In this document: positions 22,964 to 34,583 of the stretch, one piece after another
Layout: the number at the start of each line of letters is the position of its first letter
How positions within the stretch are numbered: the first letter of the stretch is position 1
Source: Drechmeria coniospora
Lineage: Eukaryota; Ascomycota; Sordariomycetes; Hypocreales; Ophiocordycipitaceae
Length of the DNA stretch: 64,000 bases
Direction of reading: 5' to 3'
Assembly: GCF_001625195.1 (NCBI RefSeq)
Contig: NC_054391.1
Span: 372,001 to 436,000 of the forward strand
Made by a program: the position numbers and the translations under genes
The notes under the pieces: generated by a model
Told to the model about the DNA's origin: nothing
The model's input: the letters and a program-made list of their open reading frames with translations, nothing else
The model's database searches: none

Positions 22964-24488
22964 CTACGGCTTCGGCTTCGTGCTCAGCTCGCAAAAGGCC
23001 TTGAAGGTGACAAACTCTTCCTCGTCGCCGCCGCGCGACTCGAGCACGAGCTCGGCGACGGAGCCGACGAAGAAGACGTGGCCCTCGGCCATGTCGTGGC
23101 TGGTGGCGCCGATGGAGATGGTGCCGCGTCCGGCCGTGCAGATGACGATGCTCGGCCCGTCGAGCGGCTCAAAGGTGGCCTTGGCGCCCTCGGCGCGCAG
23201 CAGGGTGCGGACGACGGCGAACTCGTCGATGGGCGGGTCGTAGAGGACGACGGCGGAGCCCGAGCTGTAGGCGGTCCGGTTGAGCGTCGCGTACGGGTAC
23301 TCGGTCGGCGCCATCTTCTGCTCGTCGATGGGCGCGCAGTTGTAGGTCAGCATGTCGACGAGCGTCGCCACGTCCTTGAACTTGGGCGTCAGGCCGGCGC
23401 GGACGACGTTGTCCGAGGCCGCCATGCATTCGATGATGTCGCCCGAGAGGTAGGCGTGGATGTCGTCGGCGACGAGGAAGAGGGCCTCGCCCGGCTGCAG
23501 GGTGACGAAGTTGAGGAAGAAGAGGACGAAGAGGCCGATGTCGTCGCCGAACTGGCCGTGGAGCCGGCCGACGAGCTCGGCGAGGACGGCGCCCGACGTC
23601 GAGGCCACGCCGCCACCAGCGAAGCCGTCGGCCTCGGCGTCGGCCTGCCGGACGAGCTCGGCCATCTCGCGGCCGACGTCGGCGGCCGACGAGGACATGA
23701 GGCCGCCAAAGGCCGCCTTGAGCGCGCCCTTCTTGTCGTCGCCGGCGACGGCGGCCAGCAACCGATCGGCGTTGTCGTCGCCGACGAGCCTTTGCAGCGA
23801 CGGCACCGTCTTGAGGAAGTGGCCAATCTCGTCGAGGGGCCGGAAGCCGCAGAGGCCCTCGAAGGGGCTGATGGCGATGGCCATCTCGGGCTTGTGGTTG
23901 TCGTCGGGGTAGTTTTTGGCGTCGCGGGCGTGCAGCTGCTCGGCGAGCCTCTTGTTCGGGTGCGCCTGGATGGAGAGCGCCTTGTTGATGGAGAGCACCT
24001 TGAAGAGGAAGGGCAGCTTGTCGCCGTACCTCGCCGAGATGGACTGGGAGAGGAGCGCCTTGTTGTCGGCGAAGAGGTCGACGAGGGAGCGGCCGGTGAC
24101 GAGGTCCCTGCTCGGGTTGGACGGATGGCTGCCCATCCAGAGCTGATGATTTGGCGCCCCGTCAGCATGCGACGTCCATTTGACGAAAGGAGAGGCGAGG
24201 AGGGAGGGGGAGAGGCGAGGGTAGAAGGGTAGAGGTGAGGAGAGGGGGCGAGGCGAGGCGAGGAGAGAAGGCGAGACGAGGAGAGGGGGCGAGGCGAGGA
24301 GAGGAGAGGCGAGGGAAGAGAGGAGAGAGAGGACGACATCTTACCTCGGCGTACGGCTTGTCCGGCTGGATCGACAAGCCTTCGACGGGCGTCGCGGCGG
24401 CGAAGCGTGCGGCGGCCGACTCGTCACCCTTTTTGCCCCATTCGTACGAGTTGACGCCGCACTGGAGGCGGATCAGGGGGACCTGCAT
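22964..24488 (-). CDS. mannose-6-phosphate isomerase (type I), 440 aa
   Basis: Zinc enzyme interconverting fructose-6-P and mannose-6-P, the entry to GDP-mannose for glycosylation and cell-wall mannan; cytosolic. Yeast orthologue is PMI40. Exons are 24488-24345 and 24142-22964; the 202-nt intron joins [17 protein letters not shown] in frame, the conserved A-E-L-W-M-G-T/S-H-P motif. Other signatures: [14 protein letters not shown] at the N-terminus, [20 protein letters not shown] (split: QAHPNK holds metal-binding Gln and His), HKPEMAIA (metal-binding Glu), and [17 protein letters not shown] with VVRAGLTPK (metal-binding His and catalytic Arg). The length fits the family. The intron is filled with TCCTCGCC-type pyrimidine repeats. 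Confidence 0.94.
24143..24344 (-). repeat. pyrimidine-rich repeat inside the isomerase intron
   Basis: On the coding strand the intron is a run of CTCTCCTCGCCTCGCC-like units at about 24180-24340, resembling the transporter intron minisatellite at 8901-9081. Confidence 0.7.
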
Positions 24489-24699
24489 CTTGCTTTGATT
24501 TGATTTGCCTGCCTTTGCTCTGCCCTTTGCGGCATTCCTTTGCTTTCCTTGTTCGCCTTTGACGGGAAACGACGACGACGACGATGCCGAGGGCGATGAG
24601 AGATGGTTTGGTGATGACGACGAGTGGTGAAGGGAGGAGGGTTTGGTCGAGGCTGGGTGCCGCTGAACGTGAAGCCGACCCCGCGCTACGATATTACCT

Positions 24700-25400
24700 G
24701 CCAAACAACGGCCCCTCACTACGGCATAGGCATAGTAAGTACCTTAAGGTACCAAACGACTGCCCCTCACTACAGTACAATATAGGTACCTAGTAAGTAC
24801 AGTATCCGTAGGGTATGTACCTGTCAACGACTGCCCCTCACTACAATATAGGTATATTAGTACCTACCAATCGACTGCCCCTCACTACAGTGTACAGCTA
24901 CAGTACCTAGTAGGCACCTAGTATACTTGGTGTACTCCGTAGTACCGAACCACTGCCCCTCACTACCCTCACTACAGTATCAACTACAGTGGGTACCTAG
25001 TATACTTTAGTGGTGTAGTACCAAACCACTGCCCCTCACTCCAGTATACAACTACAGTACCTAGTAGGTACCTAGTAGACTTGGTGTGCTGTAGTACCAA
25101 ACCGCTGCCCCTCACTACAATATACTAGGCACTGTATCCGTAAGCATGTACCTGCCAGCGACTGCCCCTCACTACAATATAGGTAAGTATAGTACTAATC
25201 TAGGTACCTAGTACTAAGCGACTGCCCCTCACTACAGTATACAACGACAGTGGGGACCTAGTATACTAGGTACTTAGTACTCCGTGCTGTACAGTGCAGC
25301 AAGTATACAGTAGTAGTGCCTTGTACCAAACCACTGCCCCTCGCTACAATATAGGTGCCTAGTGTAGCAGAGGTACCTACCAAACCACTGCCTCTCACCA
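24700..25400. repeat. GTAC-rich tandem repeat with core ACTGCCCCTCACTAC
   Basis: About ten units of irregular length (50-95 bp), each containing ACTGCCCCTCACTAC followed by TACAGTACCTAGTA-type sequence. The core is almost invariant while the linker varies in length and order. No coding potential. Confidence 0.85.
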
Positions 25401-25857
25401 TAACCCTACAGTCTGCCACCTCCGTCCTGAAGGCAGACCTCCCTCGCAAGGGCTGGCCGTGGAAAAATGCGTATAATGGACGTTGACATTCTGCTTCAGG
25501 CCTCCAGTGCATGGCCAGCGCAGCGGGCAACCCCGCTGTCGAGGCAGCCGAAGGCGAGCAACAGGCCCTGAGCACGGTGCCGGTCCCGCCATCGTGCCGT
25601 GCAAGTTGAGGCCCATGCAAGTACAGGTACATCTGGATGGCACCCTGGCTCCTGAATCTCTCCGTACTCTGTACATTCCAGATGCATACTCTACAGTGGA
25701 TTTATCCAGCATTGAAACGACAACGGCAGAGTACCAGGTACCTACGGCATAAACTTTCCCTGCACACTCGACTTGTCACAGTTATCACTTGCACTGTACA
25801 CTTTAAATACAGTGCTTGTCATATACTGCAAGTATTGCTGGATTCATTCCCCAAACT
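25401..25857. other. intergenic, nothing recognised
   Basis: Short open frames only; no domain or splice structure supported. Confidence 0.45.
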
Positions 25858-25937
25858 CAGTGGGGTGACAAAAATGTCGATTCAGTATGTGAGACAAGCA
25901 CTACCAAAACTGAATCGTCTCTTTTGTCAGGTCACTG
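25858..25937. mobile_element. 80-bp inverted-repeat (MITE-like) element, copy 1
   Basis: The ends are inverted repeats of about 29 bp: left CAGTGGGGTGACAAAAATG then TCGATTCAGT; the right end read in reverse is CAGTGACCTGACAAAAGAG then ACGATTCAGT. The centre is a 22-bp loop. A second copy of exactly 80 bp is at 36482-36561. No coding capacity. CAGTG ends are seen in several DNA transposon superfamilies; no clear target-site duplication is visible, so the superfamily is not assigned. Confidence 0.65.
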
Positions 25938-26470
25938 GTACCCAACCAAGTTGGCCAAAGAACGGTGAGACGCAGCCTCGTCTTCGACACAACATCTACC
26001 CATGAACCATCCTTCGTCGCTCAAGAGGAACCAGAGTACTCCGTACACGAACCATGATCAGGACCACAGCTCATGCCGGCGAATGGTACCATGCTTCCTG
26101 GCAAGGATGATGGCAAAGGAAGGGCCCGTCACCATTCTACAACTATGCGGCACGGCTAACCCGACAGGTGCCGACGAACACGCCCATCGGCTCCTCCCGC
26201 TCATCAGCTCCTCTCGCCCATCAGCTCCTCTCGCCTGCCTTTCCTCCCCTCGAGCAGGGAGGGCGGCATCCGGCAGATGGGCGCGTCGCCTACCCTGGAA
26301 TCGGTCCGCAGCCGAGGTGGCGCCCAAGCAAATCACCCCTTGCTCAGCTGCGGGTGCCTGCCCATCAGATCCTCGCCTCCCCCCCCCCAGTCCCCCCTGA
26401 AGCTGGCTGCCTCGTCACCCTTGCGGCCTTTGTCCGTCGCCCTAGCCGTCGCCAGCGTCTGGGGGCGGAA
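25938..26470. other. intergenic downstream of Zn2Cys6 gene
   Basis: No supported gene. Confidence 0.45.
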
Positions 26471-27774
26471 TCAACTCCTCTCTAGCGATTTGTCGCCCTC
26501 GACGACCGGCTCCGATCCCGGCTCCCCGCCGACGCCGTAGCTGGCTCGTCCCGAGTAGAGATACGCTTGGCCTTCTCCTTGGTGCATAAAGGAGCGACGA
26601 TGGCGGTACGAGAGCTTGGACGCGCCGGCCACCAGTCCCCGCAGGCACTCTTCGTCGTCCGCCTGCCGCTCGGAAGCGTGGGCCCGGTACATGGCCGCCG
26701 GCTGCGGCTGTGAACCGTACGGCGCTCGGCACTTTTCGTACGCCTGATAGGCCGTCGCCGCGTCGTCGGCCGTCTCGCCGCCCGCATGCTGCGAGTGCAC
26801 CGTCTTTCCGTCCTCTTGGTCGAGGGAGACGCCGTCGTTGCGGAACGGGAGCGGTCGAGGTCCGCATCGAGGTCCGCATCCAGATTCGGATCCGGAGCGT
26901 GCCGACGTCTTCGCCGCCGTGTGCGGCAGCCTCGAGGTGCCGTCGCTCACCACCATCGCGCCCTGGTACGGCAGGCTTCCCGTCTCCGAGCTCGGCGACG
27001 GACGCGGCACGGAAACGGACGTCGTCGGCAGCGTCGTGTACCCGTAGCCGGAGTCCGGGTCGAGGTACATGAAGACGCCGCCCTTGTCGGTCGACACGCT
27101 CGCGCCGACGCGGTAGTGGTCGCTGCCGTAGGGGACCGTCGGAAAGGCCGGTGGGCACGTCGAATAGTCCACCGTCGCGCTCTCCTGATACCCGGCCTGG
27201 CCCCACGGCGCGTAGTACTGCTGCTTGTCGCCGTAGGTCGCGGCCGCCGTCGTCGAGCCCTCGCGGCCCATCGGGGCTTGGCTCTCGGCCAGCTGGATGC
27301 CGTCGTCGTAGGCACCGCCGCCGGAGGGCAGGCTCGGGGGCACGGCGTTGGATCCGCGGGCCTGCATCATGCGCGAGGCGTCAATGTTGTAGCTGAAGCT
27401 GTTGCCCTTGACCTGCGACACTTCCTGCGACGACACCTAGATCAACGTCCATGTCAGCCACGACGAGACCGACGACGTCCTGCGCTGCTCGACCTGCACC
27501 CGCGTACCCTGAGGAACTGGCACGGTGCGTGCGAAGCATTCTTGCAGTTTGTGCAAGGCTGTCCGTTGCCTGCATCTCCGCTGCATCGAATCTTTCTCTT
27601 GCGGCACCGGCCACACTGTCCGCTGGTCAGCACCGGCTTCGCACCCTCACCTCACGCTCCGGCTCCCTCGAGGCCGCGGCGAGCACGGCGAGGAGGAGGC
27701 CTTCTTCTTACCGCGACGGCGATTCTCTTTCGCTGAGACGATGTCTCTTCGAGGCCTCCGTCTCGGTCCATCAT
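26471..27774 (-). CDS. Zn2Cys6 transcription factor, 378 aa
   Basis: Fungal binuclear zinc cluster DNA-binding protein, nuclear. Three exons: 27774-27712, 27615-27508 and 27436-26471, with introns of 96 and 71 nt. The zinc domain is only visible after splicing: KRIAVA|CGRCRKRKIRCSGD, then QPCTNCKNASHAPCQFLR|VSSQEV. It holds all six Cys with C-x2-C-x6-C-x9-C-x2-C-x6-C spacing. The rest is Tyr/Ser/Pro-rich (PYGSDHYRVG, FMYLDPDSGYGYTTLP) with no visible fungal_trans middle-homology domain. This matches a family of short hypocrealean Zn2Cys6 proteins of unknown target. Start: tandem ATGs at 27774/27771 just before the basic region; an in-frame ATG at 27900 would add 42 aa. The long empty upstream region suggests complex control or a long leader. 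Confidence 0.82.
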
Positions 27775-30700
27775 GATGTTGCAGCTCGGTTCGCGGTCCA
27801 GGTGATCGACCACCTTGCGTTCCAGGTACGACGGAAGATGGGGAGTGCGGCAGGAGGAGTATCGCCTGGCGGCAGCGGGGAAGCAGGTGGTGGTCACCAT
27901 GGTCCCGTTGCCGAGCAGTGAATCCGGCCTGAGAGTTTTTCAACCGAGATGCGGCAACCTTGCCAACCAAGCAAAGCAGCACAACGAGCCTGGTTGGGCG
28001 GCAACCAAGGGCCGACGGGTGAACGCGATTCGAACCGGCGCAGGTGCCGAGTGCCTATCTGGCTTCTGCTTCGAATTTCCCGCTCAACCTCCGTCCTCGG
28101 GATGACAGGCCGACGTGATGTTGCGTGTTTGCTCCCGCTTCCCCTATTGCGTTCCGAAATCGCGCGACGGTTGCCGTTAAAGACAAGGTTTTCTCCCTCT
28201 CTGCTCTGCCCTGCTCTGTTGCGCCCTGCTCTGGCCGGTCTCGTTGGAGGAAAAGTAAGGGGCAAACGTCGGAGAGGACGGCGAGACGAGAGCGACGAGA
28301 CGAGAGCGACGAGACGAGAGAGTGTGGCGGACAGAATATCAGGAAAAGGGGCGAGAAAAAAGGTCCACAGGACTGCGGTGGGTGGTCGCTCCGTCATGTC
28401 GCTCTACCTGTCTGTGCGACTCTCGCGGCCCCGAACGTGCAGTCGGTCGGTCAGTCTCGTCCGATGCAGGTGCTCGTCCTCTGGCACACCCTTGCACCGT
28501 CTCACAGACCAATCGAGGCTTTCGTCCTCTGGACTGGTCCGCCTCCTCCTCGGCGCCGCCGTCAGCACAGCAGACGTCAAAAGCCACTGCGAGATTCCCC
28601 CTCGTGCCCAGGAGAAGGGGTTGTCCGAGCATTCATTCCTCCTGTTGACCTGTCCGAGCTCGCATCATGTCATTTTCGGCGGGCAGGCCGGCCGGAAGTT
28701 GGCAGTCGGAGGTCAAGGCTTCCGATGGCATCCTCGATCGCCTTCTTGCCGCCAGCCAATATGATGGAACCTCTGCCGGTCTCAGACCTTCTGAGACGGG
28801 CCCTATATTGGGACCGACAGATGCCCGTGGGCGCACCCAGGAGCCGGTCGACGGATGCTCCGCTCGCAAACGTCATCTGCGGCGCACCATGATGTTGTGC
28901 AGGCAGCGAACCGGCTCCCGCCTGCTTTCCAACTTCAGAGTCGGAGCCCGGCCAGGGGGACACCACCTGCGGACGCCTCCTGTGGACGCCTCCTCCTAGG
29001 GGGTTACTCGAGTGTGCCCTGCATCGAGGAAGCGACCTTTCTTGCTCTGCGTCACCGACACCCACGGGGCCTTGCCCTCCTCCGGCGACCCTCCGATCGG
29101 ATCCGATCTGGTCGGCTCCGGTTCCGCTTCTTCACCCGGTCGGTCGATCAGAGGGCGAGATCCGAGGACAATCCTCCTTTCCGTTCCGTCCCATCCAACC
29201 TTTACGTGCAGCGACTGCAGGGAAGTGACGGTCATGACGGGTCGTTGTCGAGGATGCATCGACGCAACAGACTGTGCCGCAACGCAACGGCATTCGGACG
29301 CCGCAGCCGCAACCATGTCGTCGGTAGTTTCGAGGCTCTCTTCGCGGCGACGACGGTGATGCGTCCCAAGCGACCTCGAGTTCTCTTTCGTTTCCCGCGT
29401 CAAGCCGTGCAACGGTCGCACGAGGAGGGAGAGGAAGAGGCGAGCAAGTGGGCATAGGGGCTCGGCGCGCATTGGCTACATCCGACGTGATGAAGTCACG
29501 GGTCGTCGCCGCAGGTCTCGTCTGCACCCGTGTTCGTACGTCGTAGTCGCCACAAAGGCGGTAGGTGGCCGAGCAGCTGTAGCCCTTGATGAAGAATGAG
29601 GCTCTGCGTTCGATCGACTCCCAACGTCCTTGACGACAATGGCACCCTGTCGCCGAGACAGGCCGTCGCCTCGCACACAGAGAGTCGGAGCATCCGCCGT
29701 TATGGATAATCATCGTCACCCAGGTCCATCTCGTTGATCGAACCTGTTCTGGCTGTGCTCATGGCCAGCATCATGCTTCCCAATGCCAACAACCAGCGGC
29801 GGATGGGGGAGAAGATTCTCCACCACGAGCCCTGCATCTCCTTCTTGTCGAGCTCATCCCGGGTGCCTCGTTGCACCGACACGGTACGACAAAATGCCCT
29901 GCTGTTGGGTGGCTGCTCGAGGAGTCACGACGGGTCGGGGCAGGACAGCTTCGCGCAACATTTGCCGACGTCAGGTTCCGCCATCGCCCTTGTGGGCGTC
30001 CCAACGACCGACGCTGGCTCCGGGCCGTCCGATGGAACTCGAACCGTTCGTGCGGCCGAAAGCGCCGGCGGATGGGGGCATCCGCGTGCCTCTCCGGTGG
30101 AAACAGGGGTCTTTCGAGATACCCCTGAGCGCATAAATACAGGCCCGCTTGCTGCTTCCTAGATGACCATCAGCGCTCGCCTCGGTGTCGAATCCCGAGT
30201 CCCTCGAGGTCGAGGCTGGATGGCAAGCCACGACGCTCAACTCGACTCCTCCGGTGTCGTTGGTGCTTCGTCGCCGCCGCTCAACCTCTCGTGGCTTTCA
30301 GCCGTCACCAAGCTGTCCTCGGCTCGTCACTCTCCCCGCCGCGCGCAGTTCCCGGCCAGCACGGTCGACAGGGAGCAGGCTGGCTTCCGTATGCATGACA
30401 CATCGACTCGCACAGCCGAGGTGTAACGTCTGCGCCTGGCGATTGGATTCGGCGTCATGGTCGCATCTGATGCGTCACTTTTCGACCACACACCATCGTC
30501 GCCTTTCGCCGGTCTTCTGGACGACAGCCGAACGGAGCATCTGCTGGCGGGCAAAGGGGCAAGGCGCTCGCCCGAGAGAATATCGAACGCCATCTGCGGC
30601 AGACGTCTGCGTGGCGTCGGCCATAAGGCGTGCCGTACGGACGACACGGCCTCGCCGTCCCTGAAGGCTCGTGGCTCGAGTGCATCGTCTCAACCTGCCA

Positions 30701-31491
30701 GACGGGCCGTGGCAGCCATCGCAATCTAATGCGTGGCCAGCCCGAAGCGAGCGCTGTCGTATGCCTGCTCGATGTCGGCTCGTGGAACGAGTCTGCAACT
30801 GGCCCCCTGCGACGCCATGCCATGGCTTCGGCAGTCTTGGACCAGCCAAACCGGCTCGGCAATCTCTGTGGCACCTGCGCAGGCCAGCCCGGCTATCATC
30901 TTCCAGTAAATCTTCACGATGCTGCCTACGGTGCAGCGAAGCGGATGGAAGCAGCACCAATCAACAGAGGGCACCGCAGGCTCCGGTTCAGCCGCAGCAC
31001 CGAACCATGCCACGCGCCCACCGCCCTCGCTCTTGGAGCTGCCGCCCGAGACCGTACACGGCGCGGCGACCTGTATCCGCCGTAGGTCCTTGGCTGGTGC
31101 TCGAGGTCGAGCGGCGTGCGAGGGAAGCAACTGCGTCCATGGGGGTGCGCGGCGTCACGCCGTCCTTTTCGTCGAGCCGGCCGCAAAACATGCATGTATG
31201 CCAGACAGGTGGCGGCATTCTTTTGGTACAGGAGGTCGCGTTTGTGAGCACGGCGTCAATGAGACACCTCCTGTGCGACCATAAGCGTCACCTTTCATGT
31301 GATGGATTGCGTGCATGATAATGTTGCAAAGGGATTCCCAAGCCGTCGTGCACCTCGGCTCGTCGTGAAAGGGGACGATGGCCTAGGCGACAAGGAACCG
31401 GCCGTCACATTGACCAGCAAAACAGGCGAGTCCTGGCGACCTTGCTTGGGAAGGGAAGCGGTTGACATGCTCGGAGACTGGCGCGGGAAAA
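27775..31491. other. 3.7-kb gene-free stretch upstream of the Zn2Cys6 gene
   Basis: Many overlapping frames of 60-270 codons on both strands but none with a recognisable domain or signal peptide. A tandem GACGAGACGAGAGC motif is at 28280-28320. It may hold the promoter and leader of the transcription factor, a non-coding RNA, or an unrecognised fast-evolving gene. Confidence 0.45.
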
Positions 31492-33046
31492 TTACCTCGA
31501 CGGCCGGTAGGAATCGTCGTGGCGGCGGGTGCGGTCCTTGTTGCGGTCGCGGTCGCGGTCGCGGTCACGGTCCCGATCCCGATCCCGATCCCGATCCCGA
31601 TCCCTTCGATCCCTTTGATCCCGCTCTCTCCAGTCCCATCTTCTCCTCTCATCTCGATCGCCGGCGCCCTTTCGCGGCACCCGTGCGTCATCGTTCCCGT
31701 CTCTCCCGCGGGGACTCTGGCTCCGGCGGGAGGCATCACCTCGCTCGCCGTGCGTCGGAGCCTGTCCGGTCGGCCGATCGTCAGCCGCGCCGCTGCGCTC
31801 GTGTCGTCCCCTCATCTCCTCGTCGCCGTAGACCATGCCATACTTGCCACCGGCGCTTCTCTCCCCCACGGCGCGGTACTGGCGCCGCTTTTCCAGCTCG
31901 TCGACGCCGCCCCATCCTCCGCGAGACGCGTTCGTCCTTCGCTTGTTGTTCGTATCCTTCCTCCACGTGTCGCTCAGCCTGCTGACGCTCTGCGAGAAGT
32001 CGACGTGGATGCGGCGGTCGTCGATCAGGACGCCCTGCATCTTGAAGTAGGCGGCCTCGCACGAGGCCTTTTCCTCGTACTCGATGAAGGCGTACTGCAG
32101 GCTGTCGCCCGTCTTCTGATCTCGGATGACCTCGCAGCTGAGGATCTTGCCGAAGCGTCCGAATATGAGCTCGAGGTCCTCGTCGGCCGTGACGGGGTTC
32201 AGCTTGCAGACGAAGAGCACATTCTCCGGCGGCTTCACCTCGGCAAAGGGCAGGTCGCCCATCATTTCCAGCGTCAGCGCCTGCGCCTTGGCTTCCCTGT
32301 CGCGGCGGCGGCGCTCCAGCTGCTCCTCGTCGACGCCGTCATCCTCGTGCAAGGCTGCCTCGTCGGCGATGCGCACGGTCTGACGCTGCGCGTCCGTCGG
32401 TGCCGGGCTCGCGCTCGGCTCCCTCAGGCCGTCGGGGTCGGGAAAGGGATCGTCGAGGATGACGGTGTGCTTGATGCGAATGTCGATCATCGGGTGGCCC
32501 TTGTCGTCGACGATGGCCTCGTTGATCTTTTCGAGGGCGTCGAAGCCTTCGACGACCTTGCCGAATATGGCAGCTTTCCCGTCGAGAAAGTCGGTCTCCT
32601 CGCCGAGGGTGATGATGAACTGCGACGCCGCCATGCGGATTTCGGGGTCCGAGTCGAGAGGGACCGTGGCCATGCTCACGGTGCCGCGTTCGAGGTGCTT
32701 CAGCTTCGGGTGGAAGAAGGCGGGAAACGTTTTCAGCGAGGGGTTCCCCGAGGCGTGCCCCCAGATGGACGAGCCGCCATCCGACTCCTTCGACAGCGGG
32801 CCGAGGGGGTCGCCGGTCTGGAAAGAAAAGTTCTTTTGCACGGAGTGGACGGGCGAGAAGTTGTAGTATTTGACCTTGCAAAGCTTCAAGAAGCTACCGG
32901 CAACGGTTAGCAGGCTGGCTCGCTCGGATCAAGGACAGGGACAGCCTTTGCCGGGCATCGTCGTACTTTTCGCATAGCTTCGGGGCATAGTCGACCAAGA
33001 GGTCGATGACAATGTCACCCGCGCTCGTCTCGAGCAGGACAGACAT
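31492..33046 (-). CDS. cyclophilin with RRM domain (PPIL4/Cyp6 type), 493 aa
   Basis: Peptidyl-prolyl cis-trans isomerase fused to an RNA-binding domain; PPIL4 proteins are nuclear and associate with RNA processing. Exons are 33046-32967 and 32893-31492. The 73-nt intron (GTACGA..GGTAG, CTAAC branch) restores [17 protein letters not shown], the standard cyclophilin sequence. N-terminal cyclophilin about 1-165 ([47 protein letters not shown]). RRM about 240-320 ([21 protein letters not shown]). The C-terminal tail is basic with an (RD)n run encoded by the hexamer repeat at about 31530-31620. Several residues of the classical cyclosporin pocket are replaced, as is usual in this subfamily (for example no HRVI motif). 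Length as expected. Confidence 0.92.
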
Positions 33047-34082
33047 GGTGCCGTTCTTGCTCAAGACCTCGCCCGGCGTTTGGTTTCACTGCTGGCTACG
33101 ATAGGAAGAAGCAGGCGTCAGGAGGGACTTGTATCATGCCGTGGTGGAAACGGCGTGCGCGGGATGCCCTCGACAGGCAGCGTATCATGAGAGCTGGGCT
33201 TGCATTATCGGCCGATGGATGGATGGGGGATGGATGGGGGATGGATGGATGGGGGATAGATGGAGGATGATGCACCTCATGATATGATGCTTGGACGAAT
33301 GACGGTGAAGGAACCGATGCTTATCAGCAACTGGTTCTTTGGGACATTTTCGTTATCTTCACGTGACATGAATCTTCAACACCCCGACTACGACGACGCC
33401 GGTCCCGTCCGTCCATCCGTCCGAACCCACACCAGAAGAAGTTTGACGCCGCCATCAGGCTGTTCATGGCGGTGATGGCGAGGGCGGGACCCGGTCGTTC
33501 TCTTCCCATGGCTCCCGACAGGGACGTTGGCCACAGGGACGTTGACCGCATCGCCGGCTCGTCCCACTCGGAGGCCCTCACAGACGTACTCGCAAAAAAA
33601 CACGATGCAAAAGGGCGATTCAAGTTGAAAAAAAAACTATGCATTAATTAACAGTCTGTATTCGTGCACTACAGTAGTTGGCCGTGCTTGATGTATCCAA
33701 CCGAGCAGAAACCCCAAATGCAGAGCAATATTTTGCAAAGGCGTTTGGGTGGCTGGCGGCAGGGCCTGACGGCAGAGGGCCTGACGGCAGAGCTGCGATG
33801 CCACCCCTTCATGCGCCGGGACGATGCAACGGCGCAAGAAAAAAACAGGGACGATGGGTTGCGGGCGGGCAGAAGGAAGAATCGAAAATGCTCCGTCGCT
33901 TTTGTTCTCGTTCGAGAGAGAATTCGCCGTGGTCAAGTCGGCGAGGCGGGCGCGCAAGGGCGCCATTGCGGGCTCCGAAACGCCATGCTCCGGGGACGAT
34001 GATGGGGTGGGATCAACACGAGGGTAGAATGGCCACGGGCTGGGTGGTGATTGACGAGGCAAGGGCAGCGAGGCGCTCGTCG
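33047..34082. other. intergenic upstream of the cyclophilin gene
   Basis: GGATGGATGG-type microsatellite at 33215-33262. A 70-codon plus frame ending at 33651 and an antisense frame at 33324-33644 are open but unsupported. Otherwise nothing recognised. Confidence 0.45.
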
Positions 34083-34583
34083 TCATTCCCCCCCCGGAGC
34101 CGCGCCTTTTCTCCGGCGGCCGGTGCGGAGCTCCTTTTCCGTCTCCATCAGCCTCGCCTGGGCCCACATGCGCATCGAGTTGTTGCTGCGGACGGCGTCG
34201 CAGTTGAGCAGCTCGGTGAGGGCTCGCTTGATGCTCTCGTTGACGTCGGAGAGGCGCTTCTCCTCGGCCGAGATCTGATGGAGCGTGTCCTCGTCGACGA
34301 TGGTGTCGAGGTCGAGGCTGCGGCGGCCGTCGTTCCGAGGGCCGGCGCGGGCGCGTCTCTGGCGTGGACGGTCACCGCGAAGCGAGTGCAGCGCGGGCGA
34401 GGTCGAGGTGCTCGTCTGGGAGGAGAGGCTCGAGGAGCGGGTCGAGACGACGGTCACGGACGGCGGGTGGGGACGGATCCGCTGCAGATGGTGGGAGAGC
34501 TCCTCGTGCTGCTCCTGCAGGAGCATGTACTTTTCGAGGGCAAAGTTGTAGTTGTGCGCCTTGGCCAGGTAGGTCGTCGTCAT
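34083..34583 (-). CDS. conserved fungal protein of unknown function, 166 aa
   Basis: Function unknown; single exon. The N-terminus MTTTYLAKAHNYNFALEKYM and LLQEQHEELSHHLQRIR form a predicted amphipathic helix. A Ser/Thr-rich, low-complexity centre follows. The C-terminal half (TIVDEDTLHQISAEEKRLSD, VNESIKRALTELLNCD, MRMWAQARLMETEKELR) is helical and ends in a basic tail. Sequences of this shape occur in related Sordariomycetes as hypothetical proteins (from memory). No signal peptide or membrane segment. The start ATG is the only one in frame near the conserved region. Confidence 0.7.
   Translation of the reverse strand: MTTTYLAKAHNYNFALEKYMLLQEQHEELSHHLQRIRPHPPSVTVVSTRSSSLSSQTSTSTSPALHSLRGDRPRQRRARAGPRNDGRRSLDLDTIVDEDTLHQISAEEKRLSDVNESIKRALTELLNCDAVRSNNSMRMWAQARLMETEKELRTGRRRKGAAPGGE

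Noticed and set aside
22871..24232. 453-codon plus frame opposite the isomerase
   Set aside because: Antisense shadow without conserved motif.
28018..28045. tRNA T-arm-like GGTTCGAATC (minus)
   Set aside because: Stem bases do not pair and no D or anticodon arm is found upstream.
31462..32910. 482-codon plus frame opposite the cyclophilin
   Set aside because: Antisense shadow; the minus strand encodes a complete cyclophilin-RRM protein.
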